This document shows, one piece after another, positions 18,823-26,926 of a stretch of 64,000 nucleotides of DNA (positions are counted from its first letter, which is position 1; the number at the start of each line of letters is the position of its first letter). The notes under the pieces were generated by a model. It was not told the DNA's origin. It saw only the letters and a list, made by a program, of their open reading frames with translations, and did not search any database. The stretch is from assembly GCF_014287275.1 (NCBI RefSeq), contig NZ_JACONZ010000002.1:310001-374000 (forward strand), in the 5' to 3' direction. Origin of the DNA: Anaerofilum hominis. Its GTDB lineage: Bacteria > Bacillota > Clostridia > Oscillospirales > Ruminococcaceae. The position numbers were made by a program, and so were the translations under genes.

Positions 18823-19208
18823 TTCTGCGCGGGGCCGCTGTGAGGTCTTTTGCCGAAAGCGGCAAAGGGGCATGCCCCGGGCCTGCACAGCACTGCCGCC
18901 CCAGCGCCTTTTGGGCATCCATCTGTTTTGGACTCTCAGCGCCGTCCGGCGGCGTTTTCAGGCCAATTTCTGCAGAGAAACAGGAGACCGGCTGCCGCCC
19001 CCAAAAAACAGGGAGAGCCTATTTTAAGAAGGGGGCCCCGCCCTGCGGCGGCGGGAGAGAAAGCTCCGTAAATTTTTTATTTGGCCTCTGTGGCCAGGGG
19101 GCCGCGTTTTTTTTACGCTGCGCGGGCTTTTTTGAAAGAAACAGGCAAAACCGCTTCGGAGCCAGGCTCATCGCTGTCTGTGCGCAGGGGCAGACAGAAG
19201 AGACGGGA

Positions 19209-19216
19209 CATAGAAT
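19209..19216 (+). promoter_or_regulatory. Possible mother-cell sigma (E/K-type) -10 box for cotJ
   Basis: CATAGAAT differs by one base from the sigma-E-type -10 CATACAAT and lies 49 bases before the cotJA start. I could not find a convincing -35. Confidence 0.25.
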
Positions 19217-19264
19217 GGCACGGGCAAACGCCCGCACATCTGTTTGGAAAGGAGCTTGAAAATT

Positions 19265-19450
19265 TTGCAAAACGATCTTCAACACGGCTGTCCGCAGCCG
19301 TACGGTCCGCTGCCGCTGGCCATCGCCACTGTGCCGATGCAGCGCTTCCGGCAGCTTTATGACCCGGCCACTGCGCTGAGCAGAGGCACGATATTCCGCG
19401 AGCTGGACCTGCCGTTTTATGGCAAACGAGGAGGTGGCTGCCATGAATGA
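19265..19450 (+). CDS. cotJA: Spore coat-associated protein CotJA
   Basis: About 61 residues; TTG start 10 bases after AAAGGAG. It contains the CotJA pattern YGPLPLAIATVPMQRF, then AL-x-x-GT-x-F-x-EL-x-x-P-F. It overlaps cotJB by 8 bases. The CotJ proteins are spore-coat components made in the mother cell; together with the next two genes this marks the organism as a spore former. Confidence 0.88.
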   Translation: MQNDLQHGCPQPYGPLPLAIATVPMQRFRQLYDPATALSRGTIFRELDLPFYGKRGGGCHE

Positions 19451-19694
19451 AGCCAACAGCCTGTTCGATTCTATCGTCAAAGTAAGCTTTGCCATGGACG
19501 AGATACGCCTGTTTCTCGACACTCATCCGCAGGATGAGGAGGCGCTTTCCGCCTACGACAAGCTGCGCGGGCAGCGGGAGGCACTGGTGCGCCGCTATAC
19601 CGAAAGCTGCGGCCCGATCAATTTTTATGACGCCGGGGGCAGCTGCGAATGGAACTGGGTCCAGCAGCCCTGGCCCTGGGAAAAGGAGGCATGA
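19443..19694 (+). CDS. cotJB: Spore coat protein CotJB
   Basis: 83 residues; ATG after GAGGAGGTGG. Typical CotJB: an N-terminal helix (DSIVKVSFAMDEIRLFLDTHP) and a C-terminal aromatic stretch with WNWVQQPWPWE. It lies between cotJA and cotJC with 3-8-base junctions, so the three are translated as one operon. Confidence 0.9.
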   Translation: MNEANSLFDSIVKVSFAMDEIRLFLDTHPQDEEALSAYDKLRGQREALVRRYTESCGPINFYDAGGSCEWNWVQQPWPWEKEA

Positions 19695-19697
19695 GCC

Positions 19698-20294
19698 ATG
19701 TGGAGTTATGAAAAGCGGCTGCAGTTCCCGATCAAGATCAAGCGCCCCAACGCGGCGGCGGCCAAAGTCATCATCAGCCAGTACGGCGGCCCGGACGGGG
19801 AACTGGGCGCCTCGATGCGCTATCTCTCTCAGCGCTATACCATGCCCTACCGCAATGTGGCGGGGCTGCTGACCGATATCGGCACCGAAGAACTGGCCCA
19901 TCTGGAGATGGTCAGTGCCATCGTGTACCAGCTCACCTGCGATCTCTCTGTCGATGAGATCAAAAAAGAGGGCTTTGACGCCTATTTTGTGGATCACACC
20001 ACCGGCGTCTGGCCGCAGGCCGCGGGCGGCGTTCCGTTTGACGCGCTGTGCTTTGCCAGTAAGGGCGACGCCATTACCGACCTGCACGAGGATATGGCTG
20101 CGGAACAAAAAGCGCGCACGACCTATGACAACATTATCCGGCTGGTAGACGACCCGGATGTGCTGGCGCCCATCGGCTTTTTGCGCGAGAGGGAGATCGT
20201 CCACTTCCAGCGCTTTGGCGAGGCGCTGGAAAAGGTGAAAGACCATCTGGACCACCGGAATTTCTACGCTTTTAACCCTGAATTTGATAAATGA
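19698..20294 (+). CDS. cotJC: Spore coat protein CotJC (manganese catalase fold)
   Basis: 198 residues, four-helix ferritin-like/manganese catalase family. Metal ligands expected of the family are visible: Glu and His in TEELAHLEM, Glu in HEDMAAEQKAR, and E-x-x-H in REREIVHF. Last gene of the cotJ operon. Catalase activity is known for relatives but not shown here. Confidence 0.92.
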   Translation: MWSYEKRLQFPIKIKRPNAAAAKVIISQYGGPDGELGASMRYLSQRYTMPYRNVAGLLTDIGTEELAHLEMVSAIVYQLTCDLSVDEIKKEGFDAYFVDHTTGVWPQAAGGVPFDALCFASKGDAITDLHEDMAAEQKARTTYDNIIRLVDDPDVLAPIGFLREREIVHFQRFGEALEKVKDHLDHRNFYAFNPEFDK

Positions 20295-20397
20295 GGCCCG
20301 GCCGGTAAGGCCTGACCTCGATATCAAAAAAATGAAATGACCCCCAAAGCTGTCCGTGCTGCGCTGCAGAGAGCGCCGCCCGCGGACAGCGGCCAGG

Positions 20398-20444
20398 CAG
20401 GGGCGCGAGGGACTCTCACGGGGAGGCTCTTGCGCCCCTGTTTT
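20398..20444 (+). terminator. Terminator after cotJC
   Basis: CAGGGGCGC and GCGCCCCTG pair across a 25-base loop that can itself pair in part, followed by TTTTGCGTTT. A further hairpin (CTGTCCG and CGGACAG) lies upstream at about 20350-20390. Confidence 0.6.
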
Positions 20445-20467
20445 GCGTTTACAGGAAAATATTACCT

Positions 20468-20496
20468 TTGTCTCCCCTAAAAAATATTGCTACCAT
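20468..20496 (+). promoter_or_regulatory. Candidate promoter of the recombinase gene
   Basis: TTGTCT, 17 bases, TACCAT, in a short AT-rich patch directly after the terminator; it predicts a leader of about 185 nt. Match is modest. The rest of 20295-20685 shows no gene. Confidence 0.35.
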
Positions 20497-20685
20497 TAAG
20501 TCCAGAAGCCGCATTTTCGGCCCGGAACACAGTGCGCGGGCGGTTTTCCGTCAAGCGGGGAGCGTGTCCGCCCCATTCCCGCCGGGGAGGGAAGCGGCGC
20601 GGCCCGGCGGAACATACCGTGCGGACCTGCGTCCCCGGCGGTGAACACGGCTTCTTCAAGTTGTGGAGGGAGGAAAAACGAACAT

Positions 20686-21534
20686 ATGCAGCAGCAGTAT
20701 TTGACGGGACGCCTGTTGAAACGCTATCAGGCATATCTCTGCGTGGAGGAAAAAAGCGAGGCCACGATACAAAAATATCTGCGGGATATCCGGGCCTTTT
20801 ATACCTATTTAAAAGGGGAGCCGATCACAGGGCGGGAGACCGTGATCGGCTATAAGCAATGGCTGGAAAACCGGGGTTATGCCGTGACCAGCATCAACTC
20901 CATGCTGGTGGCGGTAAACGGGCTGATGACCTTTTTGGGGCGGCCCGGCTGGCGCGTCCATCTGCTGCGGCAACAGCGGGACGCCTTTGGTCTTCGCGAC
21001 AGGGAGCTGACGCGGCAGGAATATCTGCGCCTGGTGCAGGCCGCTGCTGCCCGGGGGGACGAGCGGCTGGCGCTGCTTTTGCAGACGATCTGCGCCACCG
21101 GCATTCGCGTCAGCGAGCTGCGCTATATCACCGTGGCGTCGCTGCGGTCGGGGCAGGCACAGATCTCCTGCAAGGGCAAGGTGCGGCGCATCCTCATCCC
21201 CCAGACACTGTGCGTGCGTCTGCGGGATTATTGCCGCAGACGCGGGATCGGGGGCGGCAGCGTATTTGTCACCCGCAGCGGGGCCCCTATGGACCGCAGC
21301 AATATCTGGGCGCTGATGAAACGGCTCTGCCGCGCGGCGGGGGTGGCGGAGCACAAGGTCTTTCCGCACAATCTGCGCCATCTGTTCGCCCGCACTTTTT
21401 ATAAACAGTACAAGGATATCGTGCATCTGGCAGACGTGCTGGGCCACAGCAGCGTCAACACCACCCGCATTTATACCATGGTCAGCGCCGCAGAGCACCG
21501 GGGGCAGATCTCCCGCATGCATCTTTTGATCTGA
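20686..21534 (+). CDS. Tyrosine site-specific recombinase (likely invertase of the capsule promoter)
   Basis: 282 residues, start ATG 20686 after GGAGGGAGG. N-terminal SAM-like core-binding domain (about 1-95), C-terminal catalytic domain with the complete set: Arg141 (TGIRVSEL), Lys165 (CKGK), His228 and Arg231 (HNLRH), His254 (LGHSS) and nucleophile Tyr263 (RIYTM). Size and layout are those of XerC/D-like recombinases, not of a large phage integrase. It is immediately upstream of a pair of inverted palindromic sites flanking a promoter, and no phage or IS genes are nearby, so promoter inversion is its likely job (inference). Leftward transcription from the OFF-oriented promoter would be antisense to its 3' end if it passed the terminator between them. 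Confidence 0.92.
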   Translation: MQQQYLTGRLLKRYQAYLCVEEKSEATIQKYLRDIRAFYTYLKGEPITGRETVIGYKQWLENRGYAVTSINSMLVAVNGLMTFLGRPGWRVHLLRQQRDAFGLRDRELTRQEYLRLVQAAAARGDERLALLLQTICATGIRVSELRYITVASLRSGQAQISCKGKVRRILIPQTLCVRLRDYCRRRGIGGGSVFVTRSGAPMDRSNIWALMKRLCRAAGVAEHKVFPHNLRHLFARTFYKQYKDIVHLADVLGHSSVNTTRIYTMVSAAEHRGQISRMHLLI

Positions 21535-21669
21535 GATCATCGGGATGAGGTGTTTTTTCGGCCAGTGCCCCGGTTGTCCCGGAGGGACGAGGGGCAGGAT
21601 ATCAAGATAAACTGTTTTTTAGTAGCCATGCGGCCTGTCCCCAGGCCGCGGCAGATCGAAATACAAAAA

Positions 21670-21697
21670 CAGCCGTTCCGCCCAAGCGGAACAGCTG
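21670..21697 (-). terminator. Leftward terminator between recombinase and invertible promoter
   Basis: On the minus strand: CAGCTGTTCCGC, TTGG loop, GCGGAACGGCTG, then TTTTTGT. It lies about 75 bases downstream of the leftward promoter inside the invertible segment, so it would end transcription in the OFF orientation before it reaches the recombinase gene. Two more hairpins follow at about 21631-21650 and 21570-21600. Confidence 0.75.
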
Positions 21698-21713
21698 AAA
21701 ATCGAAAGTCTCG

Positions 21714-21745
21714 ATCTACTACATAATTTGCATTATGTAGTAGAT
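21714..21745. repeat. Left recombination site (IRL) of the invertible promoter
   Basis: A 32-bp palindrome: 14-base arms around a 4-base TTGC centre. Its inner 18 bp, ACATAATTTGCATTATGT (21721-21738), occur exactly in reverse complement at the right site. Two recombinase-binding arms around a short asymmetric spacer is the usual structure of a tyrosine-recombinase core site; the asymmetric centre sets its direction. Confidence 0.88.
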
Positions 21746-21997
21746 GACAAAAATCCACAAATTTTACATATCTATTGTATGATAACTCATTGTTTTTTGC
21801 GCGTCAAGACCGCAGGGACAAAGGCAGAGGATGATAGATAGTAATGGCTAAAATTGAAGTATGAAAAAGTTCTGATTCAGTAAAAAGGGACAAGAGCAAG
21901 AAATACAAAACTTTTTCATCGCTTGTATTTCCTGATGCTTTTTTTACTTTCGTGGAGTTTTCAAAACAGGAAAACAGGGGCAAAAATCACAGTCACC
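21739..21997. other. Invertible promoter segment (about 260 bp)
   Basis: AT-rich non-coding DNA between the two inverted sites, next to a complete tyrosine recombinase and directly before the capsule operon. It holds one strong promoter, currently leftward, and an internal 11-bp inverted repeat (ATGAAAAAGTT at 21861-21871 and AACTTTTTCAT at 21909-21919) that could bind a regulator. I see no strong rightward promoter in the given orientation. Confidence 0.8.
21779..21807 (-). promoter_or_regulatory. Capsule promoter in OFF orientation
   Basis: Leftward TTGACG (21807-21802), 17 bases, TATCAT (21784-21779): five of six matches at both boxes with ideal spacing. If the segment is inverted, the boxes fall at 21929-21934 and 21952-21957 on the + strand, giving a leader of about 88 nt to the wzz-like gene at 22052. 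Confidence 0.8.
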
Positions 21998-22022
21998 ACA
22001 TAATGCAAATTATGTGGTGACT
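21991..22022. repeat. Right recombination site (IRR) of the invertible promoter
   Basis: A 32-bp palindrome, 14-base arms around GCAA. Core ACATAATGCAAATTATGT (21998-22015) is the exact reverse complement of the left core; the outer arm bases differ between the two sites. It is followed outside the segment by ATTTTTTATG, so as RNA it is also a hairpin followed by a U-run and might reduce read-through from the left. Confidence 0.88.
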
Positions 22023-22051
22023 ATTTTTTATGTCAACGGAGGAATCGTGTT

Positions 22052-22744
22052 TTGGAACAGGAATATGAAACGATAGACCTGCGGGAGATTTTTTCCCTGC
22101 TGAGAAAAAATCTTCTGCCGGTCTTTCTGGCGGCCGTGGCGCTGGCTGTCGCGGGGTTTCTGGTCACCGCCCTGCTGATCACTCCCAAGTACGAGGCAAG
22201 CGCCACCCTGATCGTCAATTCCCGCGAGGAGCAGCAGGCGCAGACCGCTGTCACCAACGATCAGATCAACTCGGCAAAGCAGCTGGTCAGCACCTATGCG
22301 GTGATCCTCAAAAGCGACACCGTCTTGGACAGGACCATTCAGGACCTGGGGCTGAAGATGAACTATGAGACCCTGGCCAAAAAAGTATCCATCGAGGCGG
22401 TCGACTCCACCCAGATCATGAAGATCACCGTGCGGGACCCTGACCCGGAGCTGGCAAAGAACATCGTGAACAGCATTGTGGAACAGGCGCCCGAGATCAT
22501 CATCTCCACGGTAAAGGCGGGCAGTGTGGAGGTCATCTCTTATCCCAAGGCCGGCGAAAAGCCGGTCTCGCCCAGCAAGATGAAAAACACCCTGCTGGCG
22601 GGCCTTGCCGGCGGCGTGCTGGCTGTGGGGATCGTCTTTCTGCGCAGCCTGCTCAACAATACCTTTATGACCGACGACGACATCACAAAACATCTGGGGC
22701 TCACGGTGCTGGGCGTGATCCCGGATATTGAGATCAAAGAGTAG
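22052..22744 (+). CDS. Capsule chain-length regulator / kinase adaptor (Wzz, CpsC/CapA type)
   Basis: 230 residues; TTG start 9 bases after CGGAGG. Wzz-type layout: cytoplasmic N-terminus, TM1 (about 24-44), an extracellular domain, TM2 (about 183-202) and a short cytoplasmic tail. In Gram-positives this protein activates the separate tyrosine kinase and sets polymer length. First gene of the exopolysaccharide operon, directly behind the invertible promoter; the kinase gene follows after 15 bases. Confidence 0.9.
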   Translation: MEQEYETIDLREIFSLLRKNLLPVFLAAVALAVAGFLVTALLITPKYEASATLIVNSREEQQAQTAVTNDQINSAKQLVSTYAVILKSDTVLDRTIQDLGLKMNYETLAKKVSIEAVDSTQIMKITVRDPDPELAKNIVNSIVEQAPEIIISTVKAGSVEVISYPKAGEKPVSPSKMKNTLLAGLAGGVLAVGIVFLRSLLNNTFMTDDDITKHLGLTVLGVIPDIEIKE

Positions 22745-22759
22745 AAAGGGTGTGCCGGC

Positions 22760-23488
22760 ATGAAAAAAGATCAGAAAAAGAAAAAGAAGTCGGGGCGCAG
22801 CTTTCTGCTGGTGGGCAAGGAGGCTCCCTTTCAATACCAGGAGGCTTTTAAAAGCCTGCGCACCAACCTGAAATTCGTGGCGCTGGACAAGGCCTGCAAA
22901 AAGATCATCATCACCAGCGCCATCCCGGGCGAGGGCAAAAGCAGCGTCGCCATCAATCTGGCGGTGTCGCTGGCGCAGGCGGGCAGCAAGGTGCTTCTGA
23001 TCGACTGCGACCTGCGCAAGCCCATCATCCACAAATACATGAAGATCAGCCGCACCGCCTGCAAGGGCATCACCAACGTGCTGTCCGGCAGTTCCATGAC
23101 CGAGTCGGTCGTCAACATGCAAAGCCTGGGCCTGCACGTGATGATCGCCGACGCCATTCCGCCCAACCCCGCCGAGCTGCTGGGCAGCGCGAGGATGAAA
23201 GCGGTTATAGACGAAATGGGCCGGCACTACGACTATATCATCTTCGACACCCCGCCGGTGTCGGTGGTCACCGACGCCGCGGTCTTGAGCCAGTATACCG
23301 ACGGCGTCATCCTGGTAATCCGGCAGAACCTTTCCACCTTTGACCAGGTCGCGCTGGCAAAGAAAAATCTGGACGCGGTCGGGGCGAATATCCTCGGCGC
23401 CGTGCTCAATGATTTTGACGCCAAAAGCGCGGATAAGGAGAGCGGCTATTATTACAGCTATAACTATGACTATTCCAGCAACGACTAG
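22760..23488 (+). CDS. Capsule tyrosine kinase (BY-kinase, CpsD/CapB type)
   Basis: 242 residues. Walker A at 53-62 (SAIPGEGKSS), Walker A' IDCDLRKP at 81-88, Walker B IIFDTPP, and a C-terminal tyrosine cluster (YYYSYNYDYSSND) that is the autophosphorylation tail of this family. Works with the preceding adaptor and is reset by the phosphatase that follows; controls polymer assembly. Confidence 0.94.
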   Translation: MKKDQKKKKKSGRSFLLVGKEAPFQYQEAFKSLRTNLKFVALDKACKKIIITSAIPGEGKSSVAINLAVSLAQAGSKVLLIDCDLRKPIIHKYMKISRTACKGITNVLSGSSMTESVVNMQSLGLHVMIADAIPPNPAELLGSARMKAVIDEMGRHYDYIIFDTPPVSVVTDAAVLSQYTDGVILVIRQNLSTFDQVALAKKNLDAVGANILGAVLNDFDAKSADKESGYYYSYNYDYSSND

Positions 23489-23500
23489 GAGCGTGGCCCC

Positions 23501-24256
23501 ATGACGGATCTTCACTGCCACATTCTGCCCGGGCTCGACGACGGAGCCAAAGACCTGGACGTGTCGGGGGAACTGCTGCGCCGCCAGTGTGCGGCAGGCG
23601 TGCAGCGGGTCGCCTTTACCCCTCATTTTCATTTTGAACGTCAGGATGTGGACCAGTTCTGCCGGCGGCGTGACGCTGCTGCGGCAGAACTGGTCCAGTG
23701 CTATCCGGAGCTGGCGTCACAGCTTGAGCTGAAAAAGGGGGCCGAGGTGTTTTTTTCACCCGCCTTGCTGGAGAGCGACCCGCAGCCGCTCTGCCTGGAG
23801 GGGACCGGCCTGATGCTGGTGGAGCTGCCGGTGACCTATCGGCCACAGTGGACGGTGGAGGTGCTGTATCAGCTGGGGACGCTGGGGATCACCCCGCTCA
23901 TCGCCCATGTGGAGCGGTACCCCTATGTGATGGAGGACCCCAACCTGCTGATAGACTGGATCGAGGCCGGGGCCTATACGCATGTGAACGCCTCCAGCCT
24001 GGTGCTGCACAAGCGGCGCAGGGCGCAGATCTTGAAGATGATCCGGCACGGTCTGGTGCATCTTGTCTGCACCGACGCACATTCGCCGGACAAGAGGCCG
24101 CCCCTGCTGGGACAGGCCATGGAGCTGGTGCGCCGCCGGTGCGGCGGGCAAAAAGCCCAGGAGATGGAAGCGCTCAGCCTGGGACTTTGGCGCGGGGAAC
24201 AGCCGGAGCCGCCGGCCGCCGCGCCCATGCGGCGGCTGCTGGGGCGGCTGGTTTAA
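23501..24256 (+). CDS. Tyrosine-protein phosphatase (CpsB/YwqE, PHP fold)
   Basis: 251 residues. PHP metal motifs: DLHCHILPGLDDG at the N-terminus, AFTPHFH, EVFFSP, PLIAHVERYPY and CTDAHS. Mn-dependent family that dephosphorylates the CpsD-type kinase. Start ATG 12 bases after the kinase stop. The last 30 residues are Pro/Arg-rich and poorly conserved. Confidence 0.92.
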   Translation: MTDLHCHILPGLDDGAKDLDVSGELLRRQCAAGVQRVAFTPHFHFERQDVDQFCRRRDAAAAELVQCYPELASQLELKKGAEVFFSPALLESDPQPLCLEGTGLMLVELPVTYRPQWTVEVLYQLGTLGITPLIAHVERYPYVMEDPNLLIDWIEAGAYTHVNASSLVLHKRRRAQILKMIRHGLVHLVCTDAHSPDKRPPLLGQAMELVRRRCGGQKAQEMEALSLGLWRGEQPEPPAAAPMRRLLGRLV

Positions 24257-24280
24257 AAAAGAGAGAGGACGGCACAGCGG

Positions 24281-25321
24281 ATGGAGAAGAAAAAGAAGGG
24301 GCGCAAAGGCCTGATCGCGCTGGCGGTGGCACTGGCGCTGATCCTGCTGCTGGGCCTGTGCGCCTGGATCTATTACGAGGGCAAGTTGGGGCTGATCCGA
24401 TATGACGACGGCAGCCGGGAACTCGACATCAGCGCCAGCGTGCCGGCGGACGATCTGGACCTGCCCGATATGGGCGAAGCGCCGCAGGACGCGGAGGAGC
24501 GCGGCAAACTGCCGCAGGGGGAAGCGGCCTTTGACAGCGACGTGGTAAATATCCTGCTGCTGGGCACCGACGAGCGCAGTGAGGAATTCAGCGACAACGC
24601 CCGTGCGGACAGCATCCTGCTGCTCAGCCTGAATACCCGGCTGCACACCATCAAGCTGGTGAGCATCGAGCGGGGCATCGGCGTGCCGGTGCCCGGGCGC
24701 AATGATGACTGGATCACCCACACTTTCCGCTATGGGGGCGCGGCATTGACGCTGCAGACGGTGCGCGATTGCTTTAAGGTGGATGTGGACCGGTATGTGC
24801 GGGTAAATTTCAGCGCTTTTGAAAAGGCGATCGATGTGGTCGGCGGGGTGGATATTGTGCTGACCCCGGCGGAGGCGGCGTACATCAACAAAGAAAAAGA
24901 CCACGGCGGAGACAGCGGCGTGCAGTCGGTGAGGGCGGGCAGCGCGCATTTGAATGGAAAGACCGCCCTGATCTATGCCCGCGCCCGGGAGATCGACAGC
25001 GACTGGCAGCGGATCGAGCGGCAGCGGAATGTGATCCAGGCGACTGTGAATGAGGTGAAAGGGGAGGACGTTTTCACCCTCAACCGGCTGGCGGACGAGA
25101 TCCTGCCCATGGTGCAGACCAACCTGACCAAAGGGGAGATCACCTCCCTGCTTTTGGAGGCGCCGGGATTTATCAGCCAGGGGGCGCAGATAGAACAGAT
25201 GACGATCCCCACCTATGAGACCTGCTGGAACAGCGTGGGCGTGGACGGCAGAAAGCTGATCGGCGTGGACTTTGCGGCAAATGCAGAGATCCTGCAGCGG
25301 TTTTTCTACGAGGGGGAATAG
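24281..25321 (+). CDS. LytR-CpsA-Psr (LCP) family protein
   Basis: 346 residues. One N-terminal membrane segment (about 10-31), then the extracellular LCP domain beginning NILLLGTDER, with ADSILLLSLN, the region LVSIERGIGVPVPG (the usual RDT is replaced by ERG), INFSAF-like VNFSAF, VGGVDI, LNGKTALIYARAR and an R-x-x-RQRNVI helix. LCP enzymes transfer undecaprenyl-linked polymers to peptidoglycan, so this is the likely attachment step for the capsule. The altered RDT motif deserves notice, but the other Arg residues are kept. Confidence 0.9.
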   Translation: MEKKKKGRKGLIALAVALALILLLGLCAWIYYEGKLGLIRYDDGSRELDISASVPADDLDLPDMGEAPQDAEERGKLPQGEAAFDSDVVNILLLGTDERSEEFSDNARADSILLLSLNTRLHTIKLVSIERGIGVPVPGRNDDWITHTFRYGGAALTLQTVRDCFKVDVDRYVRVNFSAFEKAIDVVGGVDIVLTPAEAAYINKEKDHGGDSGVQSVRAGSAHLNGKTALIYARAREIDSDWQRIERQRNVIQATVNEVKGEDVFTLNRLADEILPMVQTNLTKGEITSLLLEAPGFISQGAQIEQMTIPTYETCWNSVGVDGRKLIGVDFAANAEILQRFFYEGE

Positions 25322-25501
25322 AGCGGGCAAAGCCCCGCGGGAAAGCGCCGGACGGATGCTTTGGAGCATGCGGACAAAAAGAGGAAAAGCGGATGCGGCT
25401 TGCACAAGCGCTTTGCTTGGTCAAAGCCCTGCCGTATGGGATGTGAAACGCACGCGCGCCGCGATTCGACGCGCGCGGCAGAACAAAGGAAAGGGAACAG
25501 C

Positions 25502-26917
25502 ATGAGCGCAAAAATGCGGAGCGCCTCGCAGGACAGGACGATCACCAACACCGCCAATGTGATCATGACGCTGGTCGCAATGGCGAGCACCTGCGCCGTC
25601 TGGTTTGGCTATTACAACGATTTTGTCTTTCGCACCTATCGCATGGCGGGCGGTGTGGTCTCGATGGCGATCTATCTGGCGGTTTATCTTCTGTTCGCCA
25701 GAGTGTACCGGGCTTTCAAGATCGCCTCGTTCCCCATCATGGAGACGGGTTTTTCACAGTGCCTTGCGCTGGGGATCGCGGATGTATTCATCTATGTAGA
25801 GGGCTGCCTTATTTATCGCCAGTATATCAACATTTTGCCCGGAGCCGTTACGGCAGCGGTCCAATTTGTCCTGGCTTTCGTTTGGGCTACGCTTGTAAAA
25901 CAATACTTTTTAAAGCATGTGCAGCCGCAGGAATGCGTCATGGTCTACCATACGGCGAAGTACAGCCGCGGCGCGGCGGAACTGTTCGTCAAAAAGATCG
26001 AGGCCAAATATGGGCATCTGTTCCGCATCGATAAAAGCCTGCCGGCGGAGGCGCTGAAAGAGCTGGACGCCGCGCTGCGTCCGTATCCGGTCCTGTTCCT
26101 GTTCGGCGTCGAGGGCACCCAGCGGAGCCGCATTTTCAATTATGCGTCCAGTACGGGGAAAAAGCTGTACATGGTGCCCACGATCGAAGATGTGCTCGCG
26201 CGCGGGTTTCAGGTAAAGCATTTGATCGACACCCCGCTTTTTGCATACGAGAGCCACGGCGACAGACCCGCGTCCTATCCTGGCAAACGGCTGATCGATA
26301 TCGTTTTGAGCCTGCTGATGCTTTTGGTCACCTTTCCCATCATGCTGGTCACTGCCCTGTGCATCAAGCTGGAAGATCACGGGGACGTTTTCTTTAGACA
26401 AAAGCGTTATACGGCCGGCGGCAAGGTGTTTGAGATCCTGAAATTCCGCAGTATGGTGATGGACGCCGAGACAGACGGAAAACCGCGCCCCTGCACGGCG
26501 GGGGACAGCAGGGTCACAAAAGTGGGGAAGATCATCCGCGCGACCAGGATCGACGAGCTGCCTCAGATCTTCAATATATTGTCGGGCGATATGAGCTGGG
26601 TCGGGCCAAGGCCTGAAAGGATAGAGCATGTGGATCTGTTTGCCAGGGACCTGCCTGAATTCAACTACCGGCTGCGGGTGAGGGCCGGGCTGACGGGCTA
26701 CGCGCAGATCTACGGAAAATATAACACCACGGCGCGCGACAAGCTGCTTTTGGACCTGCTGTATATAGAGCAGCAGAGTTTCGTGCTGGATGTAAAAATA
26801 TTTTTTATGACGATCAAAACCATGTTCACGCCGGAAGCGGCCGAGGGCTTTGATGAGGCGAGGGCGAAAGCGATCAACGCAAGGGCGGCCGAGGAAAAAG
26901 AAATCGTAAACGCATGA
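25502..26917 (+). CDS. Priming sugar-phosphate transferase (polyprenyl-phosphate, WcaJ/EpsE type)
   Basis: 471 residues with start ATG 25502 after AAAGGAAAGGG. Four N-terminal membrane segments, a middle domain, then a membrane helix and the bacterial sugar transferase domain: KRLIDIVLS, FFRQKRYTAGGKVFEILKFRSM, DELPQIFNILSGDMSWVGPRPER. Transfers the first sugar phosphate to undecaprenyl phosphate to start the repeat unit. It follows a 180-base gap after the LCP gene without a clear terminator. Confidence 0.9.
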   Translation: MSAKMRSASQDRTITNTANVIMTLVAMASTCAVWFGYYNDFVFRTYRMAGGVVSMAIYLAVYLLFARVYRAFKIASFPIMETGFSQCLALGIADVFIYVEGCLIYRQYINILPGAVTAAVQFVLAFVWATLVKQYFLKHVQPQECVMVYHTAKYSRGAAELFVKKIEAKYGHLFRIDKSLPAEALKELDAALRPYPVLFLFGVEGTQRSRIFNYASSTGKKLYMVPTIEDVLARGFQVKHLIDTPLFAYESHGDRPASYPGKRLIDIVLSLLMLLVTFPIMLVTALCIKLEDHGDVFFRQKRYTAGGKVFEILKFRSMVMDAETDGKPRPCTAGDSRVTKVGKIIRATRIDELPQIFNILSGDMSWVGPRPERIEHVDLFARDLPEFNYRLRVRAGLTGYAQIYGKYNTTARDKLLLDLLYIEQQSFVLDVKIFFMTIKTMFTPEAAEGFDEARAKAINARAAEEKEIVNA

Positions 26918-26926
26918 GGGCAAGGT

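Noticed and set aside
20686..22022. Reading the recombinase as a phage or integrative-element integrase with att sites
   Set aside because: No tRNA gene, no phage, conjugation or transposition genes nearby; the repeats are inverted, not direct, and bracket a promoter.
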